Shown one piece after another: positions 8,108 to 17,060 of a stretch of 64,000 bases of DNA. Below the pieces are notes generated by a model, which was given only the letters and a program-made list of their open reading frames with translations, ran no database searches and was not told the origin of the DNA. Numbering within the stretch: position 1 is the stretch's first letter; the number at the start of each line of letters is the position of its first letter. This DNA is from Ectothiorhodospiraceae bacterium WFHF3C12 (lineage in GTDB: Bacteria; Pseudomonadota; Gammaproteobacteria; Nitrococcales; Nitrococcaceae). The stretch covers positions 1 to 64,000 of the forward strand of contig JACDUA010000006.1 in NCBI GenBank assembly GCA_013519935.1. The letters are read 5' to 3'. The position numbers were made by a program, and so were the translations under genes.

Positions 8108-9013
8108 ATGTTTCGTCGATCAAGGTTTCCAGCATATGTGCGTACACCGAGTCGACCGGAGGGGCGACGGCTGGCGCAGGCCAGACCGGAGGTGGTCTTT
8201 CACCACCAACCAAAAACCGCTGGATCGAGTTTTCGGCAATTGTTAGGTAGCTACTTCCAGAAGCAAGAGATTTGCCCTTGTGAGATTGACGCGGAGGTCC
8301 ACGCTCTGCGCGGTGACCTACGCCAGCAATACCGGTTTTACGCTGGGCACTACCAATACGATACCGTCGCGGACTATTTTCCGGACGCGATTTGGCTAAC
8401 GTTTTTGAGGAATCCAGTTGATCGCTTGGTTTCAAACTTTTATAACCTGAGGGATCAAACGCGGCACCCGGAGGCATGGAAGTCGCGTGCTGAAGCCCGA
8501 CCGGCAGTACGCAAATTTCTCGAGAAAGTATCCTCAATGGAACTTTCGGATTTTGTCTTCTCTGATGAGCCGCGGGCGCTGGACAGAGTGGTCAACCGAC
8601 AAACTCGGTATCTAGTACGTCGAACTAAATTAGTCAAAGGGTTTCCTCGCTATGACGAAGCGTTGGTTTCAGAGGCTAAAGAGCATTTGGAAAGAAATTT
8701 TTCCTTCGTTGGGCTACAGGAAGAGTACGACAGGTCGTTGAGGCTTTTGTTTCTTACCTTTGGCCTCGCACCCCCCAAGAGTATCGACTCTTACACTACC
8801 AACGTAAATACAAGGGAGAAAACTGAGGGGGGGTACGAAGTTGAATCGCAGGTTCGCGACTACCTTATCGAAGTCAACCAGATGGACTTGGCGATCTGGG
8901 AATACGCGCGGGAGCTGCTCCGTGATCGTGAAGCGCTTTACGAGAGATTCGCTGACGCGCGCTTTTTGAGGCAGTTGACGAGACGTGGATTGGGGCGTCT
9001 GGCCGGTTCGTAG
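8108..9013 (+). CDS. Sulfotransferase, short paralogue
   Basis: A 301-aa relative of the preceding protein, similar along the whole catalytic domain (FHHQPKTAGSSFRQLLGSYF, ICPCEIDAEVHALRGD, YRFYAGHYQY, LRNPVDRLVSNFYN, FVGLQEEYDRSLRLL). The PAPS-binding motifs are intact: residues 31-42 and 101-112. It lacks the C-terminal beta-rich domain and ends soon after the helix that corresponds to ESDYLRLREQQ in the longer protein. Two adjacent copies suggest duplication followed by specialisation for two sulfation positions. The 245 bases after it hold no convincing gene. Confidence 0.8.
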   Translation: MFRRSRFPAYVRTPSRPEGRRLAQARPEVVFHHQPKTAGSSFRQLLGSYFQKQEICPCEIDAEVHALRGDLRQQYRFYAGHYQYDTVADYFPDAIWLTFLRNPVDRLVSNFYNLRDQTRHPEAWKSRAEARPAVRKFLEKVSSMELSDFVFSDEPRALDRVVNRQTRYLVRRTKLVKGFPRYDEALVSEAKEHLERNFSFVGLQEEYDRSLRLLFLTFGLAPPKSIDSYTTNVNTREKTEGGYEVESQVRDYLIEVNQMDLAIWEYARELLRDREALYERFADARFLRQLTRRGLGRLAGS

Positions 9014-9258
9014 TCGGCGCGAAGTTCTTAGGAGAGCGGGGATTCTCGGTAGGGTTCTACGGAGGCTGAGTGGCTCGCTTCGTGTGAATTCTGCCACGTC
9101 AATGAGGCTTGAGGAAGAGTTGCCGGGCTCTACCGACATGTATGTGGACCGCATTTCGAGCTGGATTCGGTGAGTTGCGACGGGGCCGCGGTTAAGTCTG
9201 GCATTGAGCCTGTTGGTAGGGCGCTGTTACGAAAACAGGCAGAAAGGATGGGACAGGT

Positions 9259-10227
9259 ATGTACGCTTGGTGTCCGAACGTGGGTGGCACTGCAACCAAT
9301 ATTTACAGTGAGGGGCTCTCGTGGCTCTATAATGATCGGGTGAAGGTAGAAATGGCGCCGCCGGCGGCAGGTTGCGGGCTGATAGGGCCGGGCCTTTCTC
9401 TGGACGAATCGACTTTGTCACTACTCGAGTCGGCATCTATGTGGAATCGTTGCACTACACTGTTTTGCGACGAGATGTGTGATTTTGATGCAGAAGGTCT
9501 TGGTCATATACAGAAGGCCTTTTTTACAAGCCCCATGGATGCTGAGCTGGCTGAGAAAAAAGGAATAAATGCCACGTGGATACCAGACCTGGTCTTCGCT
9601 GCTGCGCAAACTGCTCCTGTAGCAAAGTTAATAGATGATCCGCCACAGAAAGCGGGTAAGGTCGGTGTCATAACGGAGGATTTCTGGTCGATGGAAGTTC
9701 CATCGGACCAGGCATATCTGGATTTCTCTGTGCGCGCAATTGCCGGATTCCTTGATAGTATCGATTCCTCGCAGCGTATTGTGTTTATCCCCCTCACAAC
9801 CTCTGGGGCCGTTTGCGGGCTCCGCGCCGCGCGGGACATTGGCGCACGCATGAAACGGGGAAACAAGCGCTTAATAGATGCGGTGTTACCGACGAGGCGG
9901 TTATTCAAGTTGGTTTTGGAGTTGGATTATGCCGTCTGCCTTGGACGAACTGCAGCTGCTGTCGCTGCTTCTGGCGGCGTGCCGTTCGTTTTTGTGTCGA
10001 CGCGAGAAGAGGATGAACGATTGATCGAACACGGGAACTTGCAGCCATTTTCTGTGAGGCCTTATTGCATCTGGAATCGCACGTTTGGATCGCTGCTTGA
10101 TGCGGCGGAGAGTCCCTCGGGGCGTGAAAGGATGTACGCCTGGAGTGAAGGGGAACAGAGAAGACTCCGCGATTTTCGCGACGGTCCGGTTTCGATCTCA
10201 ATGGAAGCCCCAACGTCGGCTGAGTAG
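9259..10227 (+). CDS. Divergent polysaccharide pyruvyl transferase-like protein
   Basis: A 322-aa protein that aligns by eye with the next gene product. NVGGTATNIYSEGL (7-20) matches the NNCGDE region, ELAEKKGINATWIPDLVF (about 96-113) matches QLASDKGIKAIYAPDIAF, and DYAVCLGRTAAAVAASGGVP (224-243) matches DMIVSMKFHGLIFSTIMGIP. The histidine of the family's xFHG motif is replaced (LGRTAA), so it may be inactive, a partner subunit, or a different transferase. Family proteins transfer pyruvate from phosphoenolpyruvate to make a ketal on polysaccharide sugars. The start is weakly supported: AAAGG lies 11 bases before the ATG. Confidence 0.6.
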   Translation: MYAWCPNVGGTATNIYSEGLSWLYNDRVKVEMAPPAAGCGLIGPGLSLDESTLSLLESASMWNRCTTLFCDEMCDFDAEGLGHIQKAFFTSPMDAELAEKKGINATWIPDLVFAAAQTAPVAKLIDDPPQKAGKVGVITEDFWSMEVPSDQAYLDFSVRAIAGFLDSIDSSQRIVFIPLTTSGAVCGLRAARDIGARMKRGNKRLIDAVLPTRRLFKLVLELDYAVCLGRTAAAVAASGGVPFVFVSTREEDERLIEHGNLQPFSVRPYCIWNRTFGSLLDAAESPSGRERMYAWSEGEQRRLRDFRDGPVSISMEAPTSAE

Positions 10228-10240
10228 GAAAGGTGTCGAT

Positions 10241-11221
10241 ATGAAAGAAGATATAGACTTCTACGGTTGGTATGGTAAAAATAACTGCGGTGACGAGTCT
10301 TTTAAGTACGCCCATCCGTTTTTCTTTACCGGGTGCGATCTTAATTATGATGAGGACCGCTTCGCGTCTTCACACGTTAAGGTTATGGGGTCGGGAAATG
10401 TAGTAACGGAGGGTGTTACAGAGCGGTTGAAAGCAACGGATTGCCCGGTGTTTGCGCTAGGAGTAGGGCTTCGCTCACCGGCGGACGTGGCTTTGCTGGA
10501 GGGTATCGATCTTCGGGAAGCAGTGTTTAGGAGTCGTAGAGATGCGCAGCTTGCTTCGGACAAAGGCATTAAGGCGATCTACGCACCTGATATTGCGTTT
10601 TGTCTCGAGCCAGAAGGGATAACTAGCGTCGACTCATCGTTGTCGAGGAGTGCCGATAAACGTAAATTAGGTGTCATTCTTGCAGAGCAGGCGCGGGGCA
10701 GAAGTTCGACGAGAGATTCGTATATGGAGTATCTCAAATGGGGCCTTGCGCGCGCACTGGATGCTCTAACGTCAAACTATGACATTGTCTTCATACCGTT
10801 TAGTAATAGGGCTTTCGCTTCCGACGTGACCTTGGCGCAAGACGTCGTACGTCGAATGCGCTATCCTGATGTAGAGATTTTGCAGCAAGTATTCGATCCC
10901 TTGGACATGTTACGCTTTATCGGAAATTTTGACATGATTGTGTCTATGAAGTTTCATGGTCTTATTTTTTCTACAATTATGGGTATCCCTTTCGTTAATG
11001 TTGGGTTGACAAGGAAGACTCAGGGCTACTGCCTCGAGGAGAGGTTGGAGCGCCAATCGGTTGACCGCTTTACATTTACCGAGGGTCGCTTTCTGGATGC
11101 GGTGAGTAACGCGGAAGAACCGGGCGTAACGGGTAAGCTGAAGGAGATTAAGGATAGAAACAGGGCGGAGCTGGTCGCTCTGCGATCTCGTATTCGACAG
11201 GAGTGGTTGGCCGAACGTTGA
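10241..11221 (+). CDS. Polysaccharide pyruvyl transferase family protein
   Basis: A 326-aa protein of the PF04230 type. Motifs seen are YGWYGKNNCGDE (8-19), VMGSGN (48-53), FALGVGL, YAPDIAF (114-120) and the diagnostic MKFHGLIFSTIMGIPFV (236-252). The enzymes add a pyruvate ketal to an exopolysaccharide sugar, making the chain acidic. I start at the ATG at 10241, 13 bases after the previous stop and preceded by GGAAAGG. The longer open frame upstream lies over the previous gene and is not coding. It forms a tandem pair with the divergent relative before it. Confidence 0.8.
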   Translation: MKEDIDFYGWYGKNNCGDESFKYAHPFFFTGCDLNYDEDRFASSHVKVMGSGNVVTEGVTERLKATDCPVFALGVGLRSPADVALLEGIDLREAVFRSRRDAQLASDKGIKAIYAPDIAFCLEPEGITSVDSSLSRSADKRKLGVILAEQARGRSSTRDSYMEYLKWGLARALDALTSNYDIVFIPFSNRAFASDVTLAQDVVRRMRYPDVEILQQVFDPLDMLRFIGNFDMIVSMKFHGLIFSTIMGIPFVNVGLTRKTQGYCLEERLERQSVDRFTFTEGRFLDAVSNAEEPGVTGKLKEIKDRNRAELVALRSRIRQEWLAER

Positions 11222-11331
11222 CGGGGCTCCCAATGTTGATCGAAATCAGCGCTAATTTCGGGCGTATTGCGAGAATGTCGTTTCTGCGGTGGCAAGCCTG
11301 CGCAGAGGAAGCTCGGAATATCGGCGGTTAA

Positions 11332-13179
11332 ATGAGGGAGTTGCTCACCGCTCTGGGAAACCGGATGGCCAGGTTTAGGCGTGTAGTCAGCTGGCTGGCG
11401 TCAGACTCGGTCAGGAAGTTTCGATGGCGTATACCCGCGAATCTGGTAATTTCGCTTGCCGGTGTGGGCCTAAATATCGGCGCGTTGGGGATGATTGCGG
11501 CGTATGCGCACGCGTTAGAGCGCGGTGAGACCATCTATCTCAGTAACTACATTGGTCTAGGGATCGATCCAAGGTCGATGGCGACCTTGTATGGGGTGGC
11601 TCTGTTTGCGGCGTTGGCGATTGGCTTGGGAGCAGTTTGTCGATATGCGGGTGAGGCCTGGCTGCTTCGCCTTGCTGTCGAGTACGAAGCATTCTGCAGT
11701 AAGCGCGCATTCGCTGCCGAAGCGCGCCTGCCCGCTTGGGTGGCAGAGGTAGGTCAGTGGCGTCGGACAAAAGGATTGGTTCTAGGGCTAGGGTCGGCCG
11801 ACAGTCGCATTTGTGGGCGGGGCTTGCGTGCTACCGTTGAAGGCGCGGTTGCGCCTTTTGCCTTGTTGGGGCTGTTTGGGATTCTCCTTTGGTTGGACTG
11901 GCTTCTAACGATCGAGCTCGTTGGTGTCGGTGTTGCGCTCAGTCCCCTGATCTTGAGAGCGACGATGCGCGCAGCGGATCTGTCCAGGGCGTACGAAGTG
12001 GCTCAAGAACAGAGCAGGACGGAGCGAAGCATCCTAGGGAATCGACTTTCTAACGGCGTGACCTCAAGTGATCCGTCGCATTGGCTTTACGCAAAGTTTT
12101 TTGACAGTGGGCTTATCCGAAGAAGCATTGAGATCTTCGGCGAGAGGCTCGTCGCAATGCGACAGGCCTCATTAATGACGTTTATCGTTTTTGGCGCCGT
12201 CTTGTTCATAGTCCTTGTCCATGGCGCGGGGCGTGCGATGTCGTCCACCCAAACATGGTCGGCGTTCATATTCTATGTGCTGCTTATGAGGGTTAGCCTT
12301 GGGTATTTTGTTGCACTAACAAGCGCAGCTGCGCAGCTGAGTAGGTTCTACCCAAGCATAAGTCGCCACGTAGCTCTGCTTGACACTGAAAGGATATACA
12401 ACTCGGAAAACCAAGCGGGTGACTCCTGTTTATTTGATAGCCCGGTGGCCGCGATCTCCGCGCCCTTGCCTAGTGAAAGGGGCGAGAGACTGACGCTGGT
12501 CCCGTCCTCGCGATTGGCGTTGGTTACTTCCAACGCAATCGATCGTTTCTTGGTGTGCGGGTTTTCGCTGAATGCTCTGGATGCAACGCAGTCTCACCTT
12601 AACGTGCTACTTGGGACCGTGAGCGTAGTCTCAGGGAATGCGCTTCTCGGGGACGGTACTATTCGCGAGGCCTTCGGCTTGGGACATCGCATTCACTTGG
12701 ATCAGGTCACTTCTGAGTTGGAGGCGCATGGTTGCGTAGAAGCGGCAGAGGTCATGCGGTCCGCCGATCTGGATGAACCATTGCCCCCTGAACAACTGGA
12801 AGAGCTTCCGAATAACTTCGTAGATGCACTCCAGGTTGTAGGGGCGGTTCACTCGAGCAGGGCGGCGGTAGTGTGCAGTTTCGGGTCGCTGAAACGCCTC
12901 CCAACCTCGATGGTGAGTAGGCTATTGGCTGCGTACGAACACGGTGTGTGTCTAGTAGTGTATCCGTTGAGTACGTCATTGGAGCAGCTGTGCGCTTGGG
13001 GTGAAAGGGGAATCGTATTGTTGGACGGCACACAGGTAGTCTGGCAGGTACCTGCTCAAAGACTGTTCGAAGAACGTGAAAACGTTGAGGCTTCCCTCAA
13101 AGCCATGCGCAAGAAGGCAAGGCGAAACGCCCACGGAATGACTGAGCTTGGGTCGGACGATACGGATGAGTCCGAGTGA
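11332..13179 (+). CDS. ABC-exporter-like membrane protein with degenerate ATPase domain
   Basis: A 615-aa protein with the layout of a type I ABC exporter half-transporter. About six membrane segments lie between residues 36 and 332 (about 36-58, 84-106, 172-190, 192-210, 281-299, 308-332). A C-terminal domain follows whose order of elements matches a nucleotide-binding domain. The nucleotide motifs are missing: where Walker A should stand (LVPSSRLALVTSNAIDRF, about 389-406) there is no GxxGxGKS. GDGTIREAFGLG (440-451) matches the GTIRENI segment, but no LSGGQ or Walker B acidic pair is visible in 486-520, and the switch-histidine region reads VYPLSTSLEQL. It may act as a non-transporting scaffold or need a separate ATPase. 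No partner gene is visible. Confidence 0.65.
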   Translation: MRELLTALGNRMARFRRVVSWLASDSVRKFRWRIPANLVISLAGVGLNIGALGMIAAYAHALERGETIYLSNYIGLGIDPRSMATLYGVALFAALAIGLGAVCRYAGEAWLLRLAVEYEAFCSKRAFAAEARLPAWVAEVGQWRRTKGLVLGLGSADSRICGRGLRATVEGAVAPFALLGLFGILLWLDWLLTIELVGVGVALSPLILRATMRAADLSRAYEVAQEQSRTERSILGNRLSNGVTSSDPSHWLYAKFFDSGLIRRSIEIFGERLVAMRQASLMTFIVFGAVLFIVLVHGAGRAMSSTQTWSAFIFYVLLMRVSLGYFVALTSAAAQLSRFYPSISRHVALLDTERIYNSENQAGDSCLFDSPVAAISAPLPSERGERLTLVPSSRLALVTSNAIDRFLVCGFSLNALDATQSHLNVLLGTVSVVSGNALLGDGTIREAFGLGHRIHLDQVTSELEAHGCVEAAEVMRSADLDEPLPPEQLEELPNNFVDALQVVGAVHSSRAAVVCSFGSLKRLPTSMVSRLLAAYEHGVCLVVYPLSTSLEQLCAWGERGIVLLDGTQVVWQVPAQRLFEERENVEASLKAMRKKARRNAHGMTELGSDDTDESE

Positions 13180-13272
13180 CCCGGGACATCAGAAAGGACT
13201 GGAGGCCACGCGGTAGTCGCGCTATTGGGACTAAATGTCATATGTTTTGCCGGGTCGTTTCGGAGGTGGTTC

Positions 13273-14133
13273 ATGTCTGACGCATTGAAGAGAGTCGAAT
13301 CCGCTCTCGTGAATGTGTTTCCGCTTAAGATAGTTGATATTGGTGCGCAAACTCTGTCAAAGGAACCGCACGTTTATTCGCCGCTCCTCGGGCAAGCACC
13401 GTGCGACGTTGTCGGTTTTGAACCGAACGAGGAAGAAAGGAACTTGAGGGCGCAGTTGGAGCCTTACGTCAAGTTATGGCCTCAATGTATTGGTGACGGA
13501 TCAGAAAGGGTTTTTTACTACACGAGAAATTCAGGCTTGTCTTCTATATTCCCGCCAAATAACGAGGTCAGGGCTAGCTTTCATAAAGGCCATAACGCAT
13601 ATATCGTGGAGGAACAGGTTCCCGTTCGGACCAGTAGGCTTGATGACTTGTCGCGTGAGATTCCGAGTCGGGTCGACTTTCTGAAGATCGATGTGCAGGG
13701 CGGAGAACTAGCTGTGCTGGAAGGCGCTCGGAGGACACTGAGAAAGACATTGGTCGTTCACACTGAGGCTTTTTTTGTTCCGTTTTATGTGGATGCCCCG
13801 TTATTTTCGGAAATTGACACAGAACTACGCGCGCAGGGATTTGAGCTGATCGATTTGTCCCCCAGAGGGCGTAGATACTCCAGTGTCGGTTCGCGGGCGG
13901 AGCCGTACCCGCCGGGTGAAAAATGCACGCCGTCGCGACTTGTTTGGGCTGAGGTCATTTACTTTAACGTGCGTCTCTTCAATGGCGATGCGACCTCAGA
14001 AGAGTTGCGTCGCGCAGCGTATGTGGCGGATGTGAATTACGGCAAGTATGACCTATCGGCTCACTTGTTGGGGCTCCACGATCAGGAGTTCGGTACGCGT
14101 CTCATGGATGCGTACATGGGTGAGAGAAAATAG
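13273..14133 (+). CDS. FkbM-family methyltransferase
   Basis: A 286-aa SAM-dependent methyltransferase of the FkbM type. Motif I is IVDIGA (20-25), the acidic loop is VVGFEPN (46-52), and VDFLKIDVQGGELAVLEGA (134-152) is the family's characteristic KxDVxGxE segment. I start at the ATG at 13273 because CGGAGGTGG precedes it closely; the open frame reaches 16 codons further back without a better signal. FkbM proteins O-methylate sugars or polyketides, and here the substrate is presumably a sugar of the exopolysaccharide. This is the last gene of the lower-GC part of the locus; a 145-base gap follows. Confidence 0.85.
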   Translation: MSDALKRVESALVNVFPLKIVDIGAQTLSKEPHVYSPLLGQAPCDVVGFEPNEEERNLRAQLEPYVKLWPQCIGDGSERVFYYTRNSGLSSIFPPNNEVRASFHKGHNAYIVEEQVPVRTSRLDDLSREIPSRVDFLKIDVQGGELAVLEGARRTLRKTLVVHTEAFFVPFYVDAPLFSEIDTELRAQGFELIDLSPRGRRYSSVGSRAEPYPPGEKCTPSRLVWAEVIYFNVRLFNGDATSEELRRAAYVADVNYGKYDLSAHLLGLHDQEFGTRLMDAYMGERK

Positions 14134-14278
14134 CGCAATGTTGAGGACTGGGTCTGGAAAAGAGTGGGCCGTTTTTACGAATATTAAGGAGTTCAGTGAG
14201 CATTACCGTCCTCCACTGTAAGGCGGCTTTGGTCTAAGCTGGTAGGATTCGGGGTGCGGATAGTCTGATAGAGGGCAA

Positions 14279-15403
14279 ATGAACGCTGAGGCGGACCCGG
14301 GAAGTCTTGGAAAGGGCGTGGTCATTTATGACTTCCTGTATTGCCGTGGTGGAGCGGAATTGCTCACGATCGCGTTAGCGCGCGGTTTAGCCGGAGTCCA
14401 AATCTGCGTGGCATTCCGGGACCGCGACGCGTTCCCAGACGGAAGCCTTGAGGGCATCCGCCTGCGCGAGCTTTCCGGTGCCCCCAGGGTGAACTTCAGG
14501 GCTTGGCGGACACTTTCCGGGCTGCACCTATTCCGGCGGCGCGCCGCCTTTCTTGGCGACTATGACTGGGCTGTATTCAGTGGCTCAAATGCCCCTGCCG
14601 CCGTGCGTCATCGTCCGGCCGGACGCAACCTCTATTACTGTCACACGATTCCGCGTTTCGCCTACGACCTTTACGAGTGGTACCTGGACGCATTGGCCGT
14701 GTGGCAGCGGCCGGCGTTTCGTATGCTGGCCCGGCATGTTCGCGGCGAATATGAGCGCGCCCTGGCGCGAATGGATCGGTTGATTGCCAACTCGGAGAAC
14801 GTTCGAGGGCGGTTGCGGGACTATCTCGGGCTGGAGGCGGATGTGGTGAATCCGCCTTGCGATGTTTCCGGTTTTCGTTGGCGCGAGGCGGGCGACCATT
14901 ACCTGTCCACGGCGCGGCTTGAGCGCTATAAGCGCGTGGACCTTGTGGTCGAGGCGTTTCGGCGGATGCCGGAACGCACCCTGGTGATCGCCTCCGGCGG
15001 CTCTGACGAGGCGCGTCTGCGGCGGCTGGCCGACGGGTGCGACAATATCCGTTTCGTTGGGTGGCAGTCGGACGAGCAGCTGCGGGATCTGGTGGGCAAT
15101 GCACTGGCCACGGTCTACGTGGCGAAGGACGAGGATTTCGGTATGTCGCCGGTGGAGTCCATGGCTGCCGGAAAGCCGGTCATCGGCGTTGCCGAGGGCG
15201 GGATGCTGGAGACGGTCGTGGATGGAGAGACCGGGGTGCTTTTGAGTGCCGATCCTTCCCCGGAGGCCCTCGTGGAGGCGGTCCGGGGGCTCTCGCCCGA
15301 GGCCGCGCGCGCGATGCGCCCGGCCTGTGAGGCGCGTGCGTCGCAATTCAGCGTGGAGCGGTTTCTGGGACGGATGCGGAAGATAATTGCTTCCACGGCT
15401 TGA
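14279..15403 (+). CDS. GT4-family glycosyltransferase
   Basis: A 374-aa retaining glycosyltransferase. The acceptor half contains the GGAELL motif (24-29). The donor half contains YLSTARLERYKRVDLVVEAF (about 208-227) and the E-x7-E pair in EDFGMSPVESMAAGKPVI (E285 and E293), then ETVVDGETGVLL. GAGGG lies four bases before the ATG. From this gene onward the GC content rises to the level of the housekeeping genes. It is followed by a REP array of about 430 bases that separates it from the next glycosyltransferase. The sugar specificity is unknown. Confidence 0.9.
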   Translation: MNAEADPGSLGKGVVIYDFLYCRGGAELLTIALARGLAGVQICVAFRDRDAFPDGSLEGIRLRELSGAPRVNFRAWRTLSGLHLFRRRAAFLGDYDWAVFSGSNAPAAVRHRPAGRNLYYCHTIPRFAYDLYEWYLDALAVWQRPAFRMLARHVRGEYERALARMDRLIANSENVRGRLRDYLGLEADVVNPPCDVSGFRWREAGDHYLSTARLERYKRVDLVVEAFRRMPERTLVIASGGSDEARLRRLADGCDNIRFVGWQSDEQLRDLVGNALATVYVAKDEDFGMSPVESMAAGKPVIGVAEGGMLETVVDGETGVLLSADPSPEALVEAVRGLSPEAARAMRPACEARASQFSVERFLGRMRKIIASTA

Positions 15404-15831
15404 GGTTTCGGGTGGATGGCGTCCCGGCGCTTTAGGCTTGGAAAAGCCTTGGGAGCTGCGTCCTGGGCCAGCGGGCTTACGGTTGGGGTCAATCGCGGCG
15501 GGGACGGCCCTCCCACAACCGGTTGCTGGCCGTGGGGCTGATCGAAGGGCTGTGGGAGGCCCGTCCCCGGAGGCGAGGCTTTCGGTTGGGGGCTATCGCG
15601 GCGGGTACGCCGCTCCCACAACGGGTTGCTGGCCACGGGGTTGATCGAAGGACTGTGGGAGGCGCGTCCTCGCGGCGATGGGTTGTCGCCAGGGTCGTCG
15701 CGGTGGGCACGTCCTTCCCGAAGCGGACCGTGTGGCCCACTTGACCGTGACACCAAAGACTGCCGCATTGGCGTTTCATTTCTATTACACTCCCGTCCTC
15801 TTGGGTGTTAGTGCATGAATAACAGGTCTAC
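15404..15831. repeat. REP-like palindrome array C
   Basis: A gap without a gene. It holds two tandem composite units of about 100 bases (from about 15491 and 15594). Each pairs a GCGGxxACGxCxCTCCCACAA arm with an opposing TGTGGGAGGC arm across a nearly identical spacer (GTTGCTGGCC...TTGATCGAAGG), so each could fold into a long hairpin. The last about 100 bases before the next gene contain no clear promoter. Confidence 0.75.
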
Positions 15832-16971
15832 TTGAGTTTGCGGATTCTCCACGTTTATAAAACCTATTTCCCCGAAAGCCAGGGCGGTCTGGAGGAGACC
15901 ATCCGGCAGATCTGCCGAAGCACGACTGCTCGGGGCGTGGAGAACCGGGTTCTGACGTTGTATCCGGGCCGTGGCGAACGGATCGTTGAACGGGAGGAGG
16001 CGACCGTGGTGCGGTATCGGCAGCACCTTGAGGTCGCCTCCTGCGGCATGTCGGCCTCCGCGCTGGCAGCGTTCAAGCGCCAGGCGAGCTGGGCGGACGT
16101 CGTTCACTACCACTTTCCCTGGCCGTTCGCGGATGTGATGCATTTCGCTGCCGGTATCCGGGCGCCCACCGTGCTGACGTACCATTCCGACGTCGTACGG
16201 CAGAAGACGTTGATGCGGGTTTATTCGCCGTTGATGCATCGTTTTCTGAGGAGCGTTTCCAGCGTGGTCGCGACGTCACCAAATTATTTCGTCAGCAGCG
16301 ATGTTCTGCAGGGCATATCGGAGAAGGTGGAAGTCATCCCGATCGGTCTGGATGAGTCGACCTACCCGCAATTGGATCCGGCAGTGGTTGATGAGCTGGA
16401 GGCGGAGGTTGGCCGGGACTTCTTCCTCTTCGTAGGCGTGCTGCGCTATTACAAGGGTCTGCACATTCTGCTCGATGCCTTGGCCGGGACCGATCTGCCC
16501 GTCGTGGTGGCCGGGTCAGGACCGGTGGAGACGGAACTCAAGGCGCATGTCCGGCGCTTGGGACTGCGCAACGTGGCGTTCCTGGGACACGTCTCCGACG
16601 TGCGAAAGGTGGCGCTTCTTCACCTTAGTCGGGCCGTCGTGTTCCCGTCCTACCTTCGTTCCGAGGCCTTCGGGGTCACTCTGGTCGAGGGGGCCATGTT
16701 TGGAAAGCCGCTCATCTCGACCGAGATCGGTACCGGGACCAGCTACGTGAACGTACACGGGGAGACCGGGCTGGTGGTTCCGCCTGGCGACAGCAAGGAT
16801 CTGCGGGGTGCCATGGCGGAACTCGCCGCGGATGACCAACGTGTGGCTGAGATGGGTGCCGCGTCCCGTCACCGCTACGAGGATTTTTTTACCGGTGACG
16901 TGATGGGGGCCCGATATCTCGATTTGTATGAAAGGGTACTATCGGGCCCGTCACAAACTGTCCGGAGCTAG
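15832..16971 (+). CDS. GT4-family glycosyltransferase
   Basis: A 379-aa glycosyltransferase starting at a TTG with CAGG four bases before it. The N-terminal half opens RILHVYKTYFPESQGGLEETI (4-24), the glycine-rich loop of this family. The donor half shows FVGVLRYYKGLHILLDAL (200-217), VVAGSGPVETEL and the E-x7-E pair in RSEAFGVTLVEGAMFGKP (E278 and E286). Full length and all motifs are present. It acts at the cytoplasmic face, adding a sugar to the lipid-linked repeat unit. The substrate is not predictable. Confidence 0.9.
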   Translation: MSLRILHVYKTYFPESQGGLEETIRQICRSTTARGVENRVLTLYPGRGERIVEREEATVVRYRQHLEVASCGMSASALAAFKRQASWADVVHYHFPWPFADVMHFAAGIRAPTVLTYHSDVVRQKTLMRVYSPLMHRFLRSVSSVVATSPNYFVSSDVLQGISEKVEVIPIGLDESTYPQLDPAVVDELEAEVGRDFFLFVGVLRYYKGLHILLDALAGTDLPVVVAGSGPVETELKAHVRRLGLRNVAFLGHVSDVRKVALLHLSRAVVFPSYLRSEAFGVTLVEGAMFGKPLISTEIGTGTSYVNVHGETGLVVPPGDSKDLRGAMAELAADDQRVAEMGAASRHRYEDFFTGDVMGARYLDLYERVLSGPSQTVRS

Positions 16972-16973
16972 GC

Positions 16974-16979
16974 TATACT
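16974..16979 (+). promoter_or_regulatory. Possible -10 box upstream of the WecA-like gene
   Basis: TATACT stands about 85 bases before the chosen start of the next gene, in the short gap after the preceding stop. The -35 position (TCACAA, 16951-16956, spacing 17) matches the consensus poorly. This is a weak sigma-70 candidate only. Confidence 0.2.
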
Positions 16980-17060
16980 GCGTTGCAATATTGGAATTCA
17001 GGGTAAGGAAGCTCTCATAACTTGTGGCGTTGCCGCGAATTTGGCTGGGTGGGTCAAGAT

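Noticed and set aside
8985..9173. 62-aa open frame after the second sulfotransferase
   Set aside because: Overlaps the end of the sulfotransferase gene, has no ribosome-binding site and no recognisable content.
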